Positions 24,880-36,785 of a stretch of DNA of 64,000 nucleotides are shown here, piece by piece. Under the pieces are notes generated by a model. It saw nothing but the letters and a program-made list of their open reading frames with translations, did no database searches and had not been told where the DNA came from. The stretch is from Acanthosoma haemorrhoidale. Its lineage: Eukaryota > Arthropoda > Insecta > Hemiptera > Acanthosomatidae. Numbering within the stretch: position 1 is the first letter of the stretch; each line of letters begins with the position of its first letter. Location: NCBI GenBank assembly GCA_930367205.1, contig OV884011.1, forward strand, positions 171,317,226 to 171,381,225, written 5' to 3'. The translations under genes were made by a program, and so were the position numbers.

Positions 24880-25347
24880 AACATGTTGGTTTCCTTCTTG
24901 AAGAACAGATCGGTAAGGGTGGGTGATTTCCTCTCTAACCTATTCCCTCTGACTTGTGGAGTTCCTCAAGGAGCGGTTCTGTCTCCGGCTCTTTTCAGCA
25001 TGTACACACCTGAAATTGTTGGGACAAACTATAAGAAAGATACTGTAATCGCTTTCGCCGATGACATTGTGGCTTACAGCAGCAGCATGAGTGCACAAAG
25101 AGCTCTTACACAGGCCGAGCCAGTTTGTAACGTTATCAGTGACAGACTGGGCATGTTAAACATCAGCGTAAACGCCGGGAAGACCGACTGTGTAAACCTC
25201 TCCCTCCAAAAGGGGAAAAAATCCTTGCCAAAATCATATAGTATAGGAGGGCAAGAGAACTCACCAGCTTTCTCAATGCACTATCTGGGTATAAAAATGG
25301 ATAGGCATGTCCATTTATCTACTCATTTTAGTAATAAAATATAAAAA
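24880..25347 (+). pseudogene. Jockey-like LINE reverse transcriptase, copy B, 5'-truncated
   Basis: A 153-codon frame (24883-25344) starts inside the RT domain: VSFLKNRSVRVGDFLS, then LTCGVPQGAVLSPALFS, then the active-site block FADD at 25054-25065 (residues 58-61), then GMLNISVNAGKTDCV and HYLGIKMD. It is colinear with copy A (15515-15915) and nearly identical over that span, but keeps the expected Ala in FADD. A stop follows HFSNKI, and sequence resembling the later part of copy A continues out of frame to about 25500 with a deletion. The 5' end is truncated, so the copy cannot be autonomous. Confidence 0.88.
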
Positions 25348-25869
25348 GTACGACACAGTTCTTACGGCTATCGCACTTGCTAACTTCACCCAATCTGTCG
25401 CTTCGTCTCAAAATGATGATCAATAAATGTTTCCTCCGGCCAGCTTTGCTATAAGGTGCCCCGCTATTTACCCACTTGACTGACAATACAGCTCGTTTCT
25501 GACTCGTTGCAGCACCTAACCAACCCAGTGTTTAACACTATGGCCCCCACCCCTCCCCCATCGATGGCAACAGACTGTCGTGGAAAAATTAGGTTAAGAA
25601 TTAGTATGTAAGTTAGTTTTAAGTTTGATCAAAAAGGTGAGCCCCACCACCTTTATTAGTCAGTTTAGTCCAGTCACGTATAACTTATATCATTATACTT
25701 TTTTATTCATTATATAATTTTTATAAAATAACAAAACCTGTCTATAATGTAGCGATGATACAGGAAATACAAAAAAAATGTGTAAATAGATTCAACTGAG
25801 GATCTATAATTGCATTTAATTATCTGTTAATTTAAAGGGGCTATGAAAGAAAACCAAAAAAAAAAAAAC
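25348..25869 (+). repeat. LINE copy B distal coding remnant and 3' UTR
   Basis: It continues copy B. A degraded stretch equivalent to 15915-16060 of copy A is followed, after a deletion, by the shared C-rich block, the TTAGTCAGTTTAGTCCAGTC block, the tail hairpin region at 25749-25763 (TGTAGC GAT GATACA, one stem mismatch) and AAAGGGGCTATGAAAGAAA before an A run ending near 25869. Confidence 0.88.
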
Positions 25870-26739
25870 TATGTATTTAAATGTTTCTATTATTTTCAAG
25901 TCACATAGTCACACTGTGCTCCCGTTGACTGTCTCTGTTCTTTTCGGGTAGATTGTGAACACTATTTGCGGGATTTTGGCCAAGGAAAACAGGGAAGGTC
26001 CCAATTCTAGAATACCCGACTTGACGTGACTACTAATTATTTTTGCTCATTGTCAAGAATGCATAAATATATACATTGCTTAGTGTCAATATAACTTGAA
26101 ATGGTGTAAAATTAACTTAGTTCCATGGAAGGTGGAGTGAAACCTAATCGAAACGACCCGGTTCCGGATGGTTTAAGAGAAGGCGGCATTAGACAGGGAG
26201 TAAGAAGCTTTTAAGGTCTCTGTGCCCAGGTGTCCCTCACCGAGCTTCTAGCCCACTTACTCGACTGCCAAGTCTTATCCACCAACAGCCTAAAAGCAGC
26301 TAAAATGATATTATCTACCGGAAAATAACAAGTTTTTCACGTCCTTTTTTACATTTCAACGATAGTGTAAATGAGAAATATGGCCGGAATCACGTATTAT
26401 ACGTTTTATTCGCTCTTCTTTCAAGTCCTTATTACTACAACTTAGGAGTTATAGAAAGAAAATATTAATATATGAGTGAGAATTTAGGAAACATATAAAC
26501 ACTTTTTATCACTATACATCATAATAACATAAGTGTAAACAACAATAGAGGAGATAATAATAATTATAAAATAAAATAAAAATTGTTTGACTGCTTTATG
26601 TAAATAAAGTCCTAGATGGATTCACCTATAAGAAACCAAAACAAAAAAATCAATTTGCAGAAAAGTTTACTATTCAATATGGCATTAAATAAAAACAATA
26701 AAATTAATACAAAAGAAGTGACACATCGTCCTCAGACTA
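25870..26739. other. Non-coding stretch
   Basis: No gene. A moderately GC-richer part (about 25910-26030 and 26120-26300) is unexplained and may be old repeat. Confidence 0.45.
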
Positions 26740-26940
26740 ACGAGCGTCTTTTTGGATGAAGAGGAGAACGTAGGAGAGCCGTAGGATGAAGCATGGCGGA
26801 TACTAGAAAATAGGGAGTTCCAGAGGGTAGTATAGTGAGCAAGAAAGGACCAACCGTATGCTGCAATTTTGTGGGCAGGAGTATAAAGGTCAGAGAGACT
26901 GGATCTTGTGAGCCAGGAGAGCACTGAGGATTTCAACTGT
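26740..26940 (-). pseudogene. CR1/L2-like LINE ORF, C-terminal remnant
   Basis: On the minus strand a frame (within 27029-26685) contains SSLSDLYTPAHKIAAYGWSF followed by LWNSLFSSIRHASSYGS. This corresponds to the conserved C-terminal signature of CR1/L2-type LINE polymerases (roughly: short motif, YG.RSFS.AAP.LWNSLP..IR...S..SFK..LK). Several expected residues are changed, for instance AAP is not kept before LWNSL. Upstream minus-strand sequence to about 27700 may belong to the same element but shows no clear domain. It is a different LINE lineage from copies A and B. Confidence 0.6.
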
Positions 26941-29900
26941 AAAATGTATTGTATATATAAGAGGGTGGTGTGATGTAAATTATTGGTTTGAAAAAGTAAT
27001 GAACCGTGTAAATATTGTGCATGGAACAAGGGGAAACTCTTTAACTATTTCCATAGGACAGACATGTGAGCACCGCGGAGTCCCAAAGACATATCTAAAG
27101 AACAATTCATGATTCACTTCAACTTGTCCTCGAGTCCCTCGAGAGAACCTTATATATACACCACACACCCATTTTTAAAGTGAGGGAAAATGAGGAGCAG
27201 ATGGGTAAAGCGATGGATTATAGTCAGGGTGCATATTGCCCGAAGCAAATTTGGAAAGTATATTAGTCCAAAGAGGGGGTTTGTTGGTCAACATTACGGA
27301 GGAACAAAAAAGTGATGGGATGGTTACTAAGGGTCAAAGCGGGAATATTGACAAAGTATCGTAGGAAAAAACTGGACCCTATGACCGGGTATTTACTGCG
27401 TTTAACCTTAGTTTATTCAGTTTTTCTCAGACACTAATCCACTCTGGGTCTCTCTGAATCTTATAGGTCTCGAAAAAATGGGATAGGAGGGGGAGGTTAA
27501 ATAGATTTTAGAGTCGTCATCGTAAAGTTATTGGGAACAATGAAGAATAGAGCTAGGGAGATCTTGTATGAAGCGTTTAAAAAGAAGGGGAAAAATGCTC
27601 GATCCTTGGACTACAACCAATGAAAGAGTGAGGCAAGAGATAGGGGTAAATTAGGGACAATAACTACTGGTGAATGGTCGGAAAGAAATTATCGAAATAA
27701 ATAGGTAGAATTGTTGGACAAGGTTTATAATTTTAACACGACTGAGTTTTCACTTGACTAATGAGGACTACGCTTTAAAGGAAAGAAATTGTATAGGTGG
27801 AAAACATGGAGGATGACTGGAGGGCCGAGTTTTATTAACTTGATGGGCATTCCCGTCAAAACCCCCGTTAGTGCGTGCTCTCATTACAGAGGCTTTGAGC
27901 CATCCCCCTTGAACAGGTCATTTTTCAATTAGAAACAGCTCTGACCGTTAACATCCAATATCTCTCAGTTACAAGTTAAATAGCGTATTTATAAAAGTAT
28001 TTGCAGGCATCGGAAGCCCGTTAATCTACGATTGCTGACTCCTAATCATTTTCTTTCCATAATTGCCAAAGGCAAGAGATTAATCCTGGTCTGCCTGTAT
28101 TAAGGTAAGCTATATGATTTACATCTTCCAACTGGTTTTATTGATGATTTCATATTGCGAAATTACTCCTCCAACTAGTGCGCGTACACAATCAAAGATC
28201 TCCCAGTGAGACAAGTCCTAGAAAATTTACCCTTAATATCATGGACTGTCTTTTATTGTTATTCTCAATATTTTCTACTAATTCTTCAACATATGATACA
28301 TTTTATTATAGTGGATGTTCACAGCTTTAATTAAAAACCACTCCTTGATTGAAAAATTATTTTTTTTAATTGCAAGTTAGCCTTCTTTGTTTTTCGTAAG
28401 GCTACTTTTAATTTTAGCATCTCATTGGCATAAATTGAAGCGTTCGTGCTTGATTTTTATCACGCCTATAAGTGAAATTTTATCGGCAATAGTCTTTCTA
28501 CTGAAGTTCAGAGACTATTATAATCTCAGGCACTGAACCATGTTCTAATTTCTCATATCACCCATCAAATGGGACCGTCTGTAAAAATCTATTGATGACG
28601 CAGGTACGGAGATGTAGTCATTATTATGTTTGCCTCCAGGTAAGTATACAAATCTGTACCAGTCATATAAATGAGTCAATTAATCTTGACTTATTTGAAA
28701 TTTTAAAAGTGGTATCTGCAGCAGTTTGAATTAAGCTGATGTACTTTAGTTCATTACACAATGACGCAATGAGATCTCTTGCTATAGAGCTACCTCAAGT
28801 CACCACTCAGAATTAGTTAATTATTCCAATTTTTTAATCTAAGCTTTAATTAAGAAATTAATAACGTTTTGAGAGCCTAAGATATAAATTACTGCCAAAA
28901 TATGTAAATATAGTGTCATGATTGCATGAAAAATGTACGCAGTTACTTTTTTGTTGCTTAATAGTGTTAAAAATGTATCTGCGTAATAATATCCAATGAG
29001 GGTGACGCATGATTTATTGAAAAGTATTATGTGTTATTCGATTGTTACATCACTTGATAATGGTTGTTTATTTAACACAATTATAAATGTTTGTTCCTCA
29101 ATATTATATTGTAAGTTGGCAATGTTTTTGATTTATCAAATAATTAATCCTCAATAAGCATTTGTATAACATATAACTGGAACAATTATTTTCGGTGACT
29201 TAACGAAAATCAACCGTTTCTGCTTTGAATGCGAGTGGATAAGGGTGTTAAACCCGAACAAACATACAAAACCAACACTGCTACCATCAATTACAACCTC
29301 CTTTAGATCAACAGGAGGGATATCCCTAATCCTATCACTAACAAGACCTAGGCGTGTTTTATCGTGGATTTATCGCAGATATTTAGAATGGCTATCTATC
29401 GAATTTAAATGAAAAAAAAACAATATAAGTTAATCATTTAAATACTGCTAGTAAATCTGAAGCAAGAATCTGCTATTGCCAAACCTTTTATGAGCATAAA
29501 ATAACAAACAGAAAAAGAAGTTCGTTTAGTAAATAGTTATGTGCCCTGGTCGTAGAAGCTGTGACCAAATTTTTTTCCAATGTCAAAATTTAATTCACTG
29601 CTTGAAAATAACAATCGAAAAAAGAGAATCTTGTGGATCTGTGCTTTAAGTCAAGCATATTTTGATCAAATGTGCTGAGAGTGAGGAGGATCGGAAATCG
29701 TGCGGCATCTTCTCTTTTCTTTTTGAATATCTTGGCAATTCAGAAGAAGCAATAGCTGAAGTACTCAGTTTCCTGGAGTTCGCAGAATGCTTCATTGTAT
29801 TTGATCAATCCTCATATAATCACACATTGCCATCAGCATACATCTGTACATTATGTAAACATCGGACTCTGCTTATGACCAAAATATTGGTAGGCATTAT

Positions 29901-32900
29901 GTTTTTTAATCACTTCCTACGATCAGATCTCGTGTCCTTAAAATGAGAACGCATGTCCTGCCTACTATACAGTTGAGGCTGGGGTGTCACCTGTGCTCCC
30001 GGTTATCCCTGGGACTTTGTTCTCGCTATTGCGCTCACTCGGGCCCATAATATACATATATTAACAGTATGAAACCCCCAAAACGTTAACAAATTAAAGG
30101 TAATACAATTAGTAAATCAAAATCAATAAAATAGTCACATGTGGGCGTCAATGACACTTGTAGTTGTCATGACCTTAGAAAAAAAACTTGAGAACTTAGC
30201 TCACTTATCAAAATCTGTAATGAAGTTCAACTGAGCGTATTTATTGCTCACTCATAACCTTATTTTTGTTTAATATATTATTTGATTGTCTTTAAAAGTA
30301 AGTAATTAGGTAATATTTATATGAAATAATTAGTTAATAGATATTCGTTATAGATTTTAAACCAGTACCGATTAAGTTTTATCAGTGTGGTTTTTGACGG
30401 TGAATGATGTAAAACGGTCATAAGACGTGTTTTTATATGACTATGTATTATTAACATGGCCATCTGAACATATTAGTTTATTGGCACGTATGCTAGAGAA
30501 TGAACTAATTTTACCTAAAAAAGTATGTACGAAGTTTTGGACAACCAAAGAAAGTTACTGGAAGACTCCCGTCTACCCTGACCCTGGATATATTTTTATA
30601 TTGCATCAACGACGTAACAATGAATGAAACAAGTTTCAACATACGTTACTGTATTTGAGTTATCACTTTCCAAATCTGACGTACAAAGAAGACGACATCC
30701 TGAAAAATCCTGAACACATAGCTGCATTTGTATCATTAAAAAGGTTAATAACAATAAGGTTTGGTATTGCAAAAACCTGCAAAAAGAAATTAGAATAAAT
30801 TACTGTACATTCTATAACACTCTTGGGTGGAAGTTACGGTGATTGTGTCGTTCTCTCCCCGTCCATTAAGATATTCCATTCGTCAAATTATGTCTAGTTT
30901 TCGCTTGCAGTTTTTCAATCGTAAAATAAGCTAGTTGGTCTAAACATTATTAGCCTCACTATTTTTTACAATTATTCATTTTTTTACCGGCTAAAATATA
31001 TTTTACCACATTAAACAATTAGTAAACGTTTTATATTTATCCATCGCTGTCAATACATTTTCATTTGGCCAATAATTATTAAGTAGGATGACGTATTATA
31101 TCTAATAATTAATGGTATGAAATAAATTATATTTATAAAATACTCACATTTCATATACATAGTATCCACCAAAAACTGACCCGAACGATATTAAAAGCTT
31201 TATTTTTTATATTATTTTGATAAAAATTAGTAAACCCATAGAAAAAATGGTCTTCGAATCTAAAATGAGTGCCGATCTCAGAGTGAAACAAGACTAATTT
31301 ATTTTCTATACTTCCCGTTGTCATATGTAAATATAACGTTACAATTAACTATTCACCATTACAAGATTAATTATATAATTTTAATTACTACTAACAGGAA
31401 GAAAAACTATTTCACCTTAAAAGTTTCAAAGTACAGCGTCTCAGTTAGGGTGGCTCTGTAATGGTTGAATTGCCCTTAAAATTACAAAATAAAGGCTCGA
31501 TCAGACAATTTATTTTATTATATATTAGTTAATATCCCTTTTTAAAGAATTTAATATTCATTTAATTCTTGTTTCATCACATTAAATTATAATTCTGTGT
31601 AAGGTACTATTCACGTGTGGCTGAATTGGTTAATGAAATAGGTTATATTAGATGAAGGCCGTAATAAGTCGTTCTTACGAGATTAAGGCTAGGACTTACA
31701 AGACTTGCTTATTTGCATATTCTCTTCCGTAGTCCCCCTGTCAGGTTGTGAAACCTCCTCACAAGAAAGAAGATTAACTACCCAATCCATTATCGTCATT
31801 AAGCACAATTAAAAAAAATTAAACCACTTTCTCAAAAGACAAATAAATTAAAATTAATAGTATTGAGCAATAACTAAACACTAATTTTTACTGTTAAAAG
31901 AAATATTATTCGCTGATAAAGGATATGAAAGTTAATGTCTTTTCAATAAAGCATTAATAATGATAAACTGTCACCAGTCCCCCATTTAACATTTCAGAAA
32001 GGAAATTAAGTTGGTTTTAGGAGATGCAAATATTCAATAAAGCCACTCCATATCCCAGTCTCGTCTAGGCTATGAAATATGACGCCATGGGCACAATGCA
32101 GGTCAATAGTATGTGTATCTTTCGCCTATTGTACAGACACACAATGGAACGAGAGATCGAAAAAATGGGCATTGGCCATAAAATAAAATCCAGAATTTTA
32201 GCTATCTAGGCATACTTGTACCGTATTAATTTGAATTATCTACTGCTAAACTCGATATTCCATCCACAGCTGAAAAAAATATATTTGTGAATTTCGCTCT
32301 CGAAAATATTGTTATATAAATTGACACACTCACTTAACACTTAAATCACTCTTTTAAAAGCAACAGTATTGATTCAAGGACTCGTGGGTTAGGATCGAAG
32401 CGTGTGGTTAAATATACATTTAAAATGTAACCTCAATTGGATCAATAAAAAAAAAAAAAAAATTATATCCTAGAATAAAGCAACTTACGTCTGAAGTAGA
32501 GCCTCATAATTTGGACTTGCGAAAAAAACAACAACTGAATAAATAAAAGGACAAAAGAGCACAAGACAAAGCATTTTATTAGCAGTAATTAGTTTGAAAA
32601 CACAACCGTGGAATAATTGGAACACTCAGCGTGTTCAGTTTGAACGGAGAAGTGGATCAATCAGCCCTTAGGTGGTATCAGAAGAGCTGTTTAATTTTCA
32701 GGAAGAACAAAAGGAGAGGGGCTATACAAGACAAATAGAGTGAAGGAAATCAAATTAGAAAGAGAGCACCGTCCAACCTACAGGCTTCTCCTGGATCCTA
32801 ATTACCATTTCCGCTCTGTTTAAGAAATCCTAACCTTCTTTACAGTGCTTCCATCACACATTTTTAGTACGAATGCATGTTCAGCATTTCGTAACCAAAC

Positions 32901-33134
32901 AAGGAATTATTGAATTTCTCCTTATATTAGGGGTGAGAGAGGGAAACATATACTAAGGAAGAGGAGATTTATTTATATATTGTAGCGTGATAGTACACTG
33001 TTACATGATTCGAGTAATTACAAGTTTGATGTGGCCTACTCCGACTGTAATTTCACCATAAAATGATTGATTTAGAATGTAAATATTGTAGAAATTGAAA
33101 TTGTGTAAATATTGAAAGTGTTTCAAGATTTGGC
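26941..33134. other. Long stretch without a supported gene
   Basis: 27040-27830 is purine-rich and less AT-rich and may be more of the decayed LINE at 26740. Plus-strand frames at 29662-29946 (94 codons) and 30427-30627 (66 codons) show no recognised domain. A textbook splice donor, CTCCAG/GTAAGT, occurs at about 28639, but no acceptor gives a convincing exon before it. The remainder is AT-rich. Confidence 0.4.
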
Positions 33135-33588
33135 CTTCTCATTTATGAAAACCTCTACATCTCTCTTCCTAACCTCGCTATGGTTTAGTCCGGCCTTGTA
33201 AGACCCCACACTTTCCTTGTGGAAATCTCTGCCTTCGTCCCGCTAAATCTAGCACCTCCTTGGCTGAGACTTCTCCCTAGTGGACAACGATTGTCGTGGC
33301 CCTGCAAATTTACCAAGCAGTGTTTCCCACGACAATTCAGTCTGCCTCTCTCCGGTTCACACTTGCCTTTAGGATCCGGACGGTTTTCTCCTACCCTCAG
33401 ATACCGAGTGTGAATTCGTGGTCATTGCAAGACCACATAAACTACCTACAATACCTACCCTATGCCTCTTCTCCTGAACATAGTGCATTGTCGGGGCACA
33501 TACCTATCAAATAATGAATCAGATAGTACAGTAGTAGGACTTGTCATGAAACAAGGGTAACTAGGCACCACCTCGAGACGACCCGACA
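33135..33588 (-). mobile_element. Truncated LTR, orphan family copy 3 (minus strand)
   Basis: The right edge reads ACCCGACA, the reverse complement of the TGTCGGGT terminus of the LTRs at 17089 and 23116. Shared blocks follow in the right order on the minus strand: the TCTGATTCATTAT region, TGCACTATGTTCAGGAGAAG, the CGGAGAGAGGC region, and the segment near CTCTACATCTCTC. Similarity stops near 33135, about half-way through the family LTR, so the 3' half is missing. The plus-strand ORFs 33219-33413 and 33296-33514 are incidental frames across this repeat. Confidence 0.82.
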
Positions 33589-34987
33589 CACACTATTAAA
33601 AATACGATTCTTTGGCACTTATTTATTTTAATAGCAATATTCAATCCATCTGAAAACATAGTCATGATAATTATTTTTATAATGAATGGCCATTATTAAT
33701 GCCCACTCCAGTAAATATTTATTAAATGATCTCACAAAATTATCTAAACTTTACAGCATATTAATGTAAACTTTTACACTCACTCGAGCGAAGTATTACA
33801 AGGTTCGATAAAACTACTATAAAAGCTATTTATCCGTAAGTGAACGAGAAGACAAGCAATAACCAACCTAGGATACTAAGAATATTTAGTTATTATATTT
33901 CGTCGACATGGTTATGACTTATTATGACTGATAATAAAATAATATATTATAATTGGTAATCTATTTTTTGATATAACCCATCCAGGTATATAAGTTATGA
34001 ACTTTTATACAATTGTTTATAGTACGTTGCATATGCCCAAATAGGGAACTGACAGTAAATATGAACAAAACAACACATCAATTTGGTGCTCGCTCGCGAT
34101 CTATTTAAGCAAGAACTTCCTTAGAAGAAAGAACTATTTAAGCAGTTACTTAAATTATAAATAATTATTTGACAATTAATAATTGATGTTATTTAAAATT
34201 ACTACAATCTTGATTTTGATGAAGCTGTACTCTTACTCATGTTCACAACATTAAACAAATACATACTAACACATTTATATCACCCTTCGCTCAGAAGCTA
34301 TTTATGATAAAACCATTTTCATGATATATTAAAATAATAAACTTCTTATTTTCCACCTCCCTGTGTGCCTTTGAACGTAAAGGTGCTCGTCCCAACATTG
34401 GCCAGCTAAGTCCCCTGTGAGCACTTACACTTTCATCTTCTGGATGGTTTTCTCCCTCTCCAGTTCGAGTCATTAATATGACCATGTAGGTTTGCCTTGG
34501 TCTCCCTCAACTAGATATTGCAACTATATAGTGGTCCTTGCCTACATCGCTTTCTTAGGTTCTAAATTTTCGTGTCATGAAAATGTACAAACTACTTCAG
34601 TTGTTTTTTTTTTTGCGGATTTCCTTAAAAACTAGTAGTACTGCGTAGATGTTCTTCTATTTACAATTCTACATTTACTTACTCACTCATTCAATAGTAC
34701 ATTTAACTCCAGCTCAGAATAGTTTCTTTCATCGTGCAGGATCTTCTGTTCTACTTCTTTAACCGCCCCATTGGACACAAGCTATTGTAGGAATAACTCG
34801 AGCAAGAGAGCCACAGACAAACTTATAAAACCCGATGGACGGTTTAGTTGAGGATATAACGAGGTAATTTACGAAAATTGTAAGGACGGGTGGTGTTGGA
34901 TAATAACATATTGACATATTGGAAGGAATTGACTGCTTTTGAAGGAATTTTACGGATTTTTCAGAATTTTGGTTATGTCAAGGTCAG
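33589..34987. other. Sequence upstream of the Gypsy insertion; one coding-like patch
   Basis: Mostly AT-rich. A patch at about 34345-34510 (minus strand) is GC-richer and open for about 50 codons with balanced composition (including MTRTGEGENHPEDES). A GTAAGT lies directly after the last Ser codon, so it could be an exon, though the frame also continues through it. The protein is not recognised and the upstream acceptor is weak. Confidence in a gene here is low. Confidence 0.35.
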
Positions 34988-34991
34988 TAGG
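34988..34991. repeat. Target-site duplication TAGG (left)
   Basis: TAGG precedes the 5' LTR and is repeated at 40440-40443 directly after the 3' LTR. A 4-bp duplication with AGTTAA/TTAACT termini is the arrangement typical of the gypsy-group of Metaviridae. Confidence 0.92.
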
Positions 34992-35177
34992 AGTTAAGCT
35001 CCGGGCAGCATCAGTACTCAACCTTAATCCCCGAACGTCGGGATGTAAACATCCCGAATGTAAATATACAGGGTTATAGACTCGAAATAAACAGTCTAGT
35101 TCTAACTTTCAAGCGTGTTGTTTCTCTGTACCTTTTTTCCCTTTGTTTCTTAATTCTAAAGCCGGTAAGCATTAACT
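34992..35177 (+). repeat. 5' LTR (186 bp)
   Basis: It starts AGTTAAGCTCC and ends GCATTAACT, with 6-bp perfect inverted termini AGTTAA/TTAACT. Visible inside are a perfect hairpin at 35038-35057 (TCGGGATG, TAAA loop, CATCCCGA), an AATAAA at 35086-35091, and a T-rich region near the end. A TATA-like AAATATA lies at about 35062. It appears identical to the 3' LTR at 40254-40439 (constant offset of 5262). Confidence 0.96.
35086..35091 (+). promoter_or_regulatory. LTR polyadenylation signal AATAAA
   Basis: AATAAA lies in the middle of the LTR, and the equivalent in the 3' LTR is 40348-40353. In the 3' LTR it would direct cleavage of the genomic transcript. Position and sequence are typical, but its use is inferred. 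Confidence 0.6.
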
Positions 35178-35194
35178 GGTGCCGAAACCCGTGA
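35177..35194 (+). promoter_or_regulatory. Primer binding site, complementary to tRNA-Phe 3' end
   Basis: TGGTGCCGAAACCCGTGA begins on the last base of the 5' LTR. Its complement ends CGGGTTTCGGCACCA, which fits the 3' end (acceptor strand plus CCA) of animal tRNA-Phe(GAA), whose acceptor starts GCCGAAA. One mismatch lies in the T-stem part. The tRNA identity is from remembered sequence, not a search. The 1-base overlap with the LTR is consistent with gypsy-group elements. Confidence 0.8.
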
Positions 35195-35287
35195 ACTCGT
35201 GGTGTGGAAAGAAAAGTAAGCGACGTCTGTTCGATTTTTTTTTTTTTTTCTCCTTTTTGCCGTGTTAAATAAAAAATTGAAGAAAGA

Positions 35288-36490
35288 ATGGCGGAAGGAG
35301 GCGTGCTACGACCACCTGTTCTGAACGTAGCGGATGGCGCGGAACATGTAGCAAAGAGAAGGGTGGGCATTTTGCCAGAAGCTCATGCTACTACCGCTCT
35401 TGCGTTGATGAGAGTGAAAGCAATGAACACTCAAGATCTGAGAAATGCAATTTCAGAGCTGGAATGGTTCACTGGCGAATTAGGAGAACTCAACCACTTT
35501 CTGAAGGGAGGAGATCGCCTCACTGCCTTAATTCTAGCAAAATCGGAGGAAAATCTTCTGGACCCCAGGGATGCAGAGTCACTAAGAGCGGCCCTGATAT
35601 GTCGGGTCAAGAGAAGGATTCTCAACCAGATCCAAGCGGATGAGGAGACGTCGTGGGAAACGGTGAAGATGCGGCTAAAGAAAGCATATGGAGGGGGGCG
35701 ATGGACGCCTGAAGAAGATATTTTCCAGATGTTCCGGGAAACAAAATCATCAAGGCAGAGTAGCGGCCAATATGCCGCAGTTCTTCTAACCCGTTATAAT
35801 CAAATAATGGAGAAAATGAGAGAGACAATGAGCATCGAAGAGGTAGAGGGCAGAATGGGATTTCTGTCTACTATACTAAAGGTACAGTTGGCGAAGGAAA
35901 CAGGGAGAAAAGAGGTATTCCCTAATGAGCGCTCATTCCTCGAATGTGCCCAAGTCATGATTGACACCAGCGCCAGGGAGGAGGAATCGAGGATACATAA
36001 GGATGAGGGAGAATGGAGCCGGATAGTGTACAGAAGAACCAGGGTCCCTAAATCAAATTGGAAAAAAGTCGAAACACCAACCGGTAGGGACAGGGGAGCG
36101 GCAGGCGAAAGGAGGTTCAGGGCGGCGAGACCCAGGTACGGACCCCGCAGAGAAGAGAGAAAATGCCATGGGTGCGGGAAGACGAGTCATTTAGTGGCAC
36201 AGTGCCCCCGCACAAAATGTTTCGAGTGCAGTGAGGAGGGGCATATCGCTAGGCATTGCCCTTACGTGTATCGGAGGAGAGATGTTCATAGGGCAGAACC
36301 CATGGAAGTGAATACGCAAACGATGCGGGAAAGAAGAAATATATCACCCAACGTCGGAAACGGAAGAAGAGCTGGCTCGCGACAGGAGGTGAGAGCACGA
36401 GCGAAAGAAGACTACTTCGAGAAGATGGGAGCGGCGTGTGGCAGCCTGAGGAGGGTGGCAGCAGAGTGGCGACCGCACCCTAAAGTGTAA
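35288..36490 (+). CDS. gag: Gag polyprotein of the Gypsy element
   Basis: 400 codons from ATG 35288 to the stop ending at 36490. This is the structural protein that forms the virus-like particle and binds the element RNA. The N-terminal 260 residues are mostly helical and charged, as in a capsid domain. A strongly basic linker (about 265-292) leads to two CX2CX4HX4C zinc knuckles, C293-C306 (CHGCGKTSHLVAQC) and C311-C324 (CFECSEEGHIARHC), of the nucleocapsid type. The tail after the knuckles is basic and low in complexity. The start is the first ATG after the leader, preceded by an A-rich stretch. The protease frame is open over the end of gag in the +1 frame, so expression of protease needs a frame change here. 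No stops or missing zinc ligands are visible. Confidence 0.93.
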   Translation: MAEGGVLRPPVLNVADGAEHVAKRRVGILPEAHATTALALMRVKAMNTQDLRNAISELEWFTGELGELNHFLKGGDRLTALILAKSEENLLDPRDAESLRAALICRVKRRILNQIQADEETSWETVKMRLKKAYGGGRWTPEEDIFQMFRETKSSRQSSGQYAAVLLTRYNQIMEKMRETMSIEEVEGRMGFLSTILKVQLAKETGRKEVFPNERSFLECAQVMIDTSAREEESRIHKDEGEWSRIVYRRTRVPKSNWKKVETPTGRDRGAAGERRFRAARPRYGPRREERKCHGCGKTSHLVAQCPRTKCFECSEEGHIARHCPYVYRRRDVHRAEPMEVNTQTMRERRNISPNVGNGRRAGSRQEVRARAKEDYFEKMGAACGSLRRVAAEWRPHPKV

Positions 36491-36785
36491 TACAGTGAGA
36501 GGGATACTGTGCGAGTTGCCAATAATTAGAGTCGAGGGGGGAGAGAGGTGCTTGGTGGATACAGGAAGCACCAATACCATAATGTCACGCGGTGCGCTGG
36601 AGCGGCTGTATGGCAGAGAGAGGGCACTCCAGGTCAAGGTATGTAAGTGCAAGTTAATTACCCTGGGTGGGCCCTGTAAAGTGGCGGGAGAGGCGGTCGT
36701 GAATTTAGAGAAATGGGCGAAAAAAAAGGGCGATATTAACGTACATATTGTGGAGTACATGCCGCGCGAGTATGAAAGGGTGTGA
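36477..36785 (+). CDS. Aspartic protease frame of the Gypsy element (interrupted)
   Basis: This frame is +1 relative to gag and already open over the last codons of gag, so there is an overlap in which a ribosomal shift could happen; a GTG at 36495 is the first start-like codon. The active-site motif VDTGSTNTIMS lies near 36555-36587, with Asp-Thr-Gly-Ser as expected for a retropepsin. The frame ends at a TGA (36783-36785), before the LLGR-like end of the protease domain, which is found in the next frame (about 36790). So the protease domain is split across two frames. About 60 bases upstream of the stop is a run of eight A, and an 11-G run lies downstream at about 36846-36856. Either place could have an indel or a sequencing error, but the domain break itself is at about 36765-36785. 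Confidence 0.75.
   Translation, partial: TLKCNTVRGILCELPIIRVEGGERCLVDTGSTNTIMSRGALERLYGRERALQVKVCKCKLITLGGPCKVAGEAVVNLEKWAKKKGDINVHIVEYMPREYERV

Noticed and set aside
28603..28638. Short exon before a perfect donor CTCCAG/GTAAGT
   Set aside because: Only a weak acceptor is available, the exon would be under 40 bases, and it is open in more than one frame.
29662..29946. 94-codon plus-strand ORF
   Set aside because: No ATG in good context, no recognised domain, no splice sites; chance is likely.
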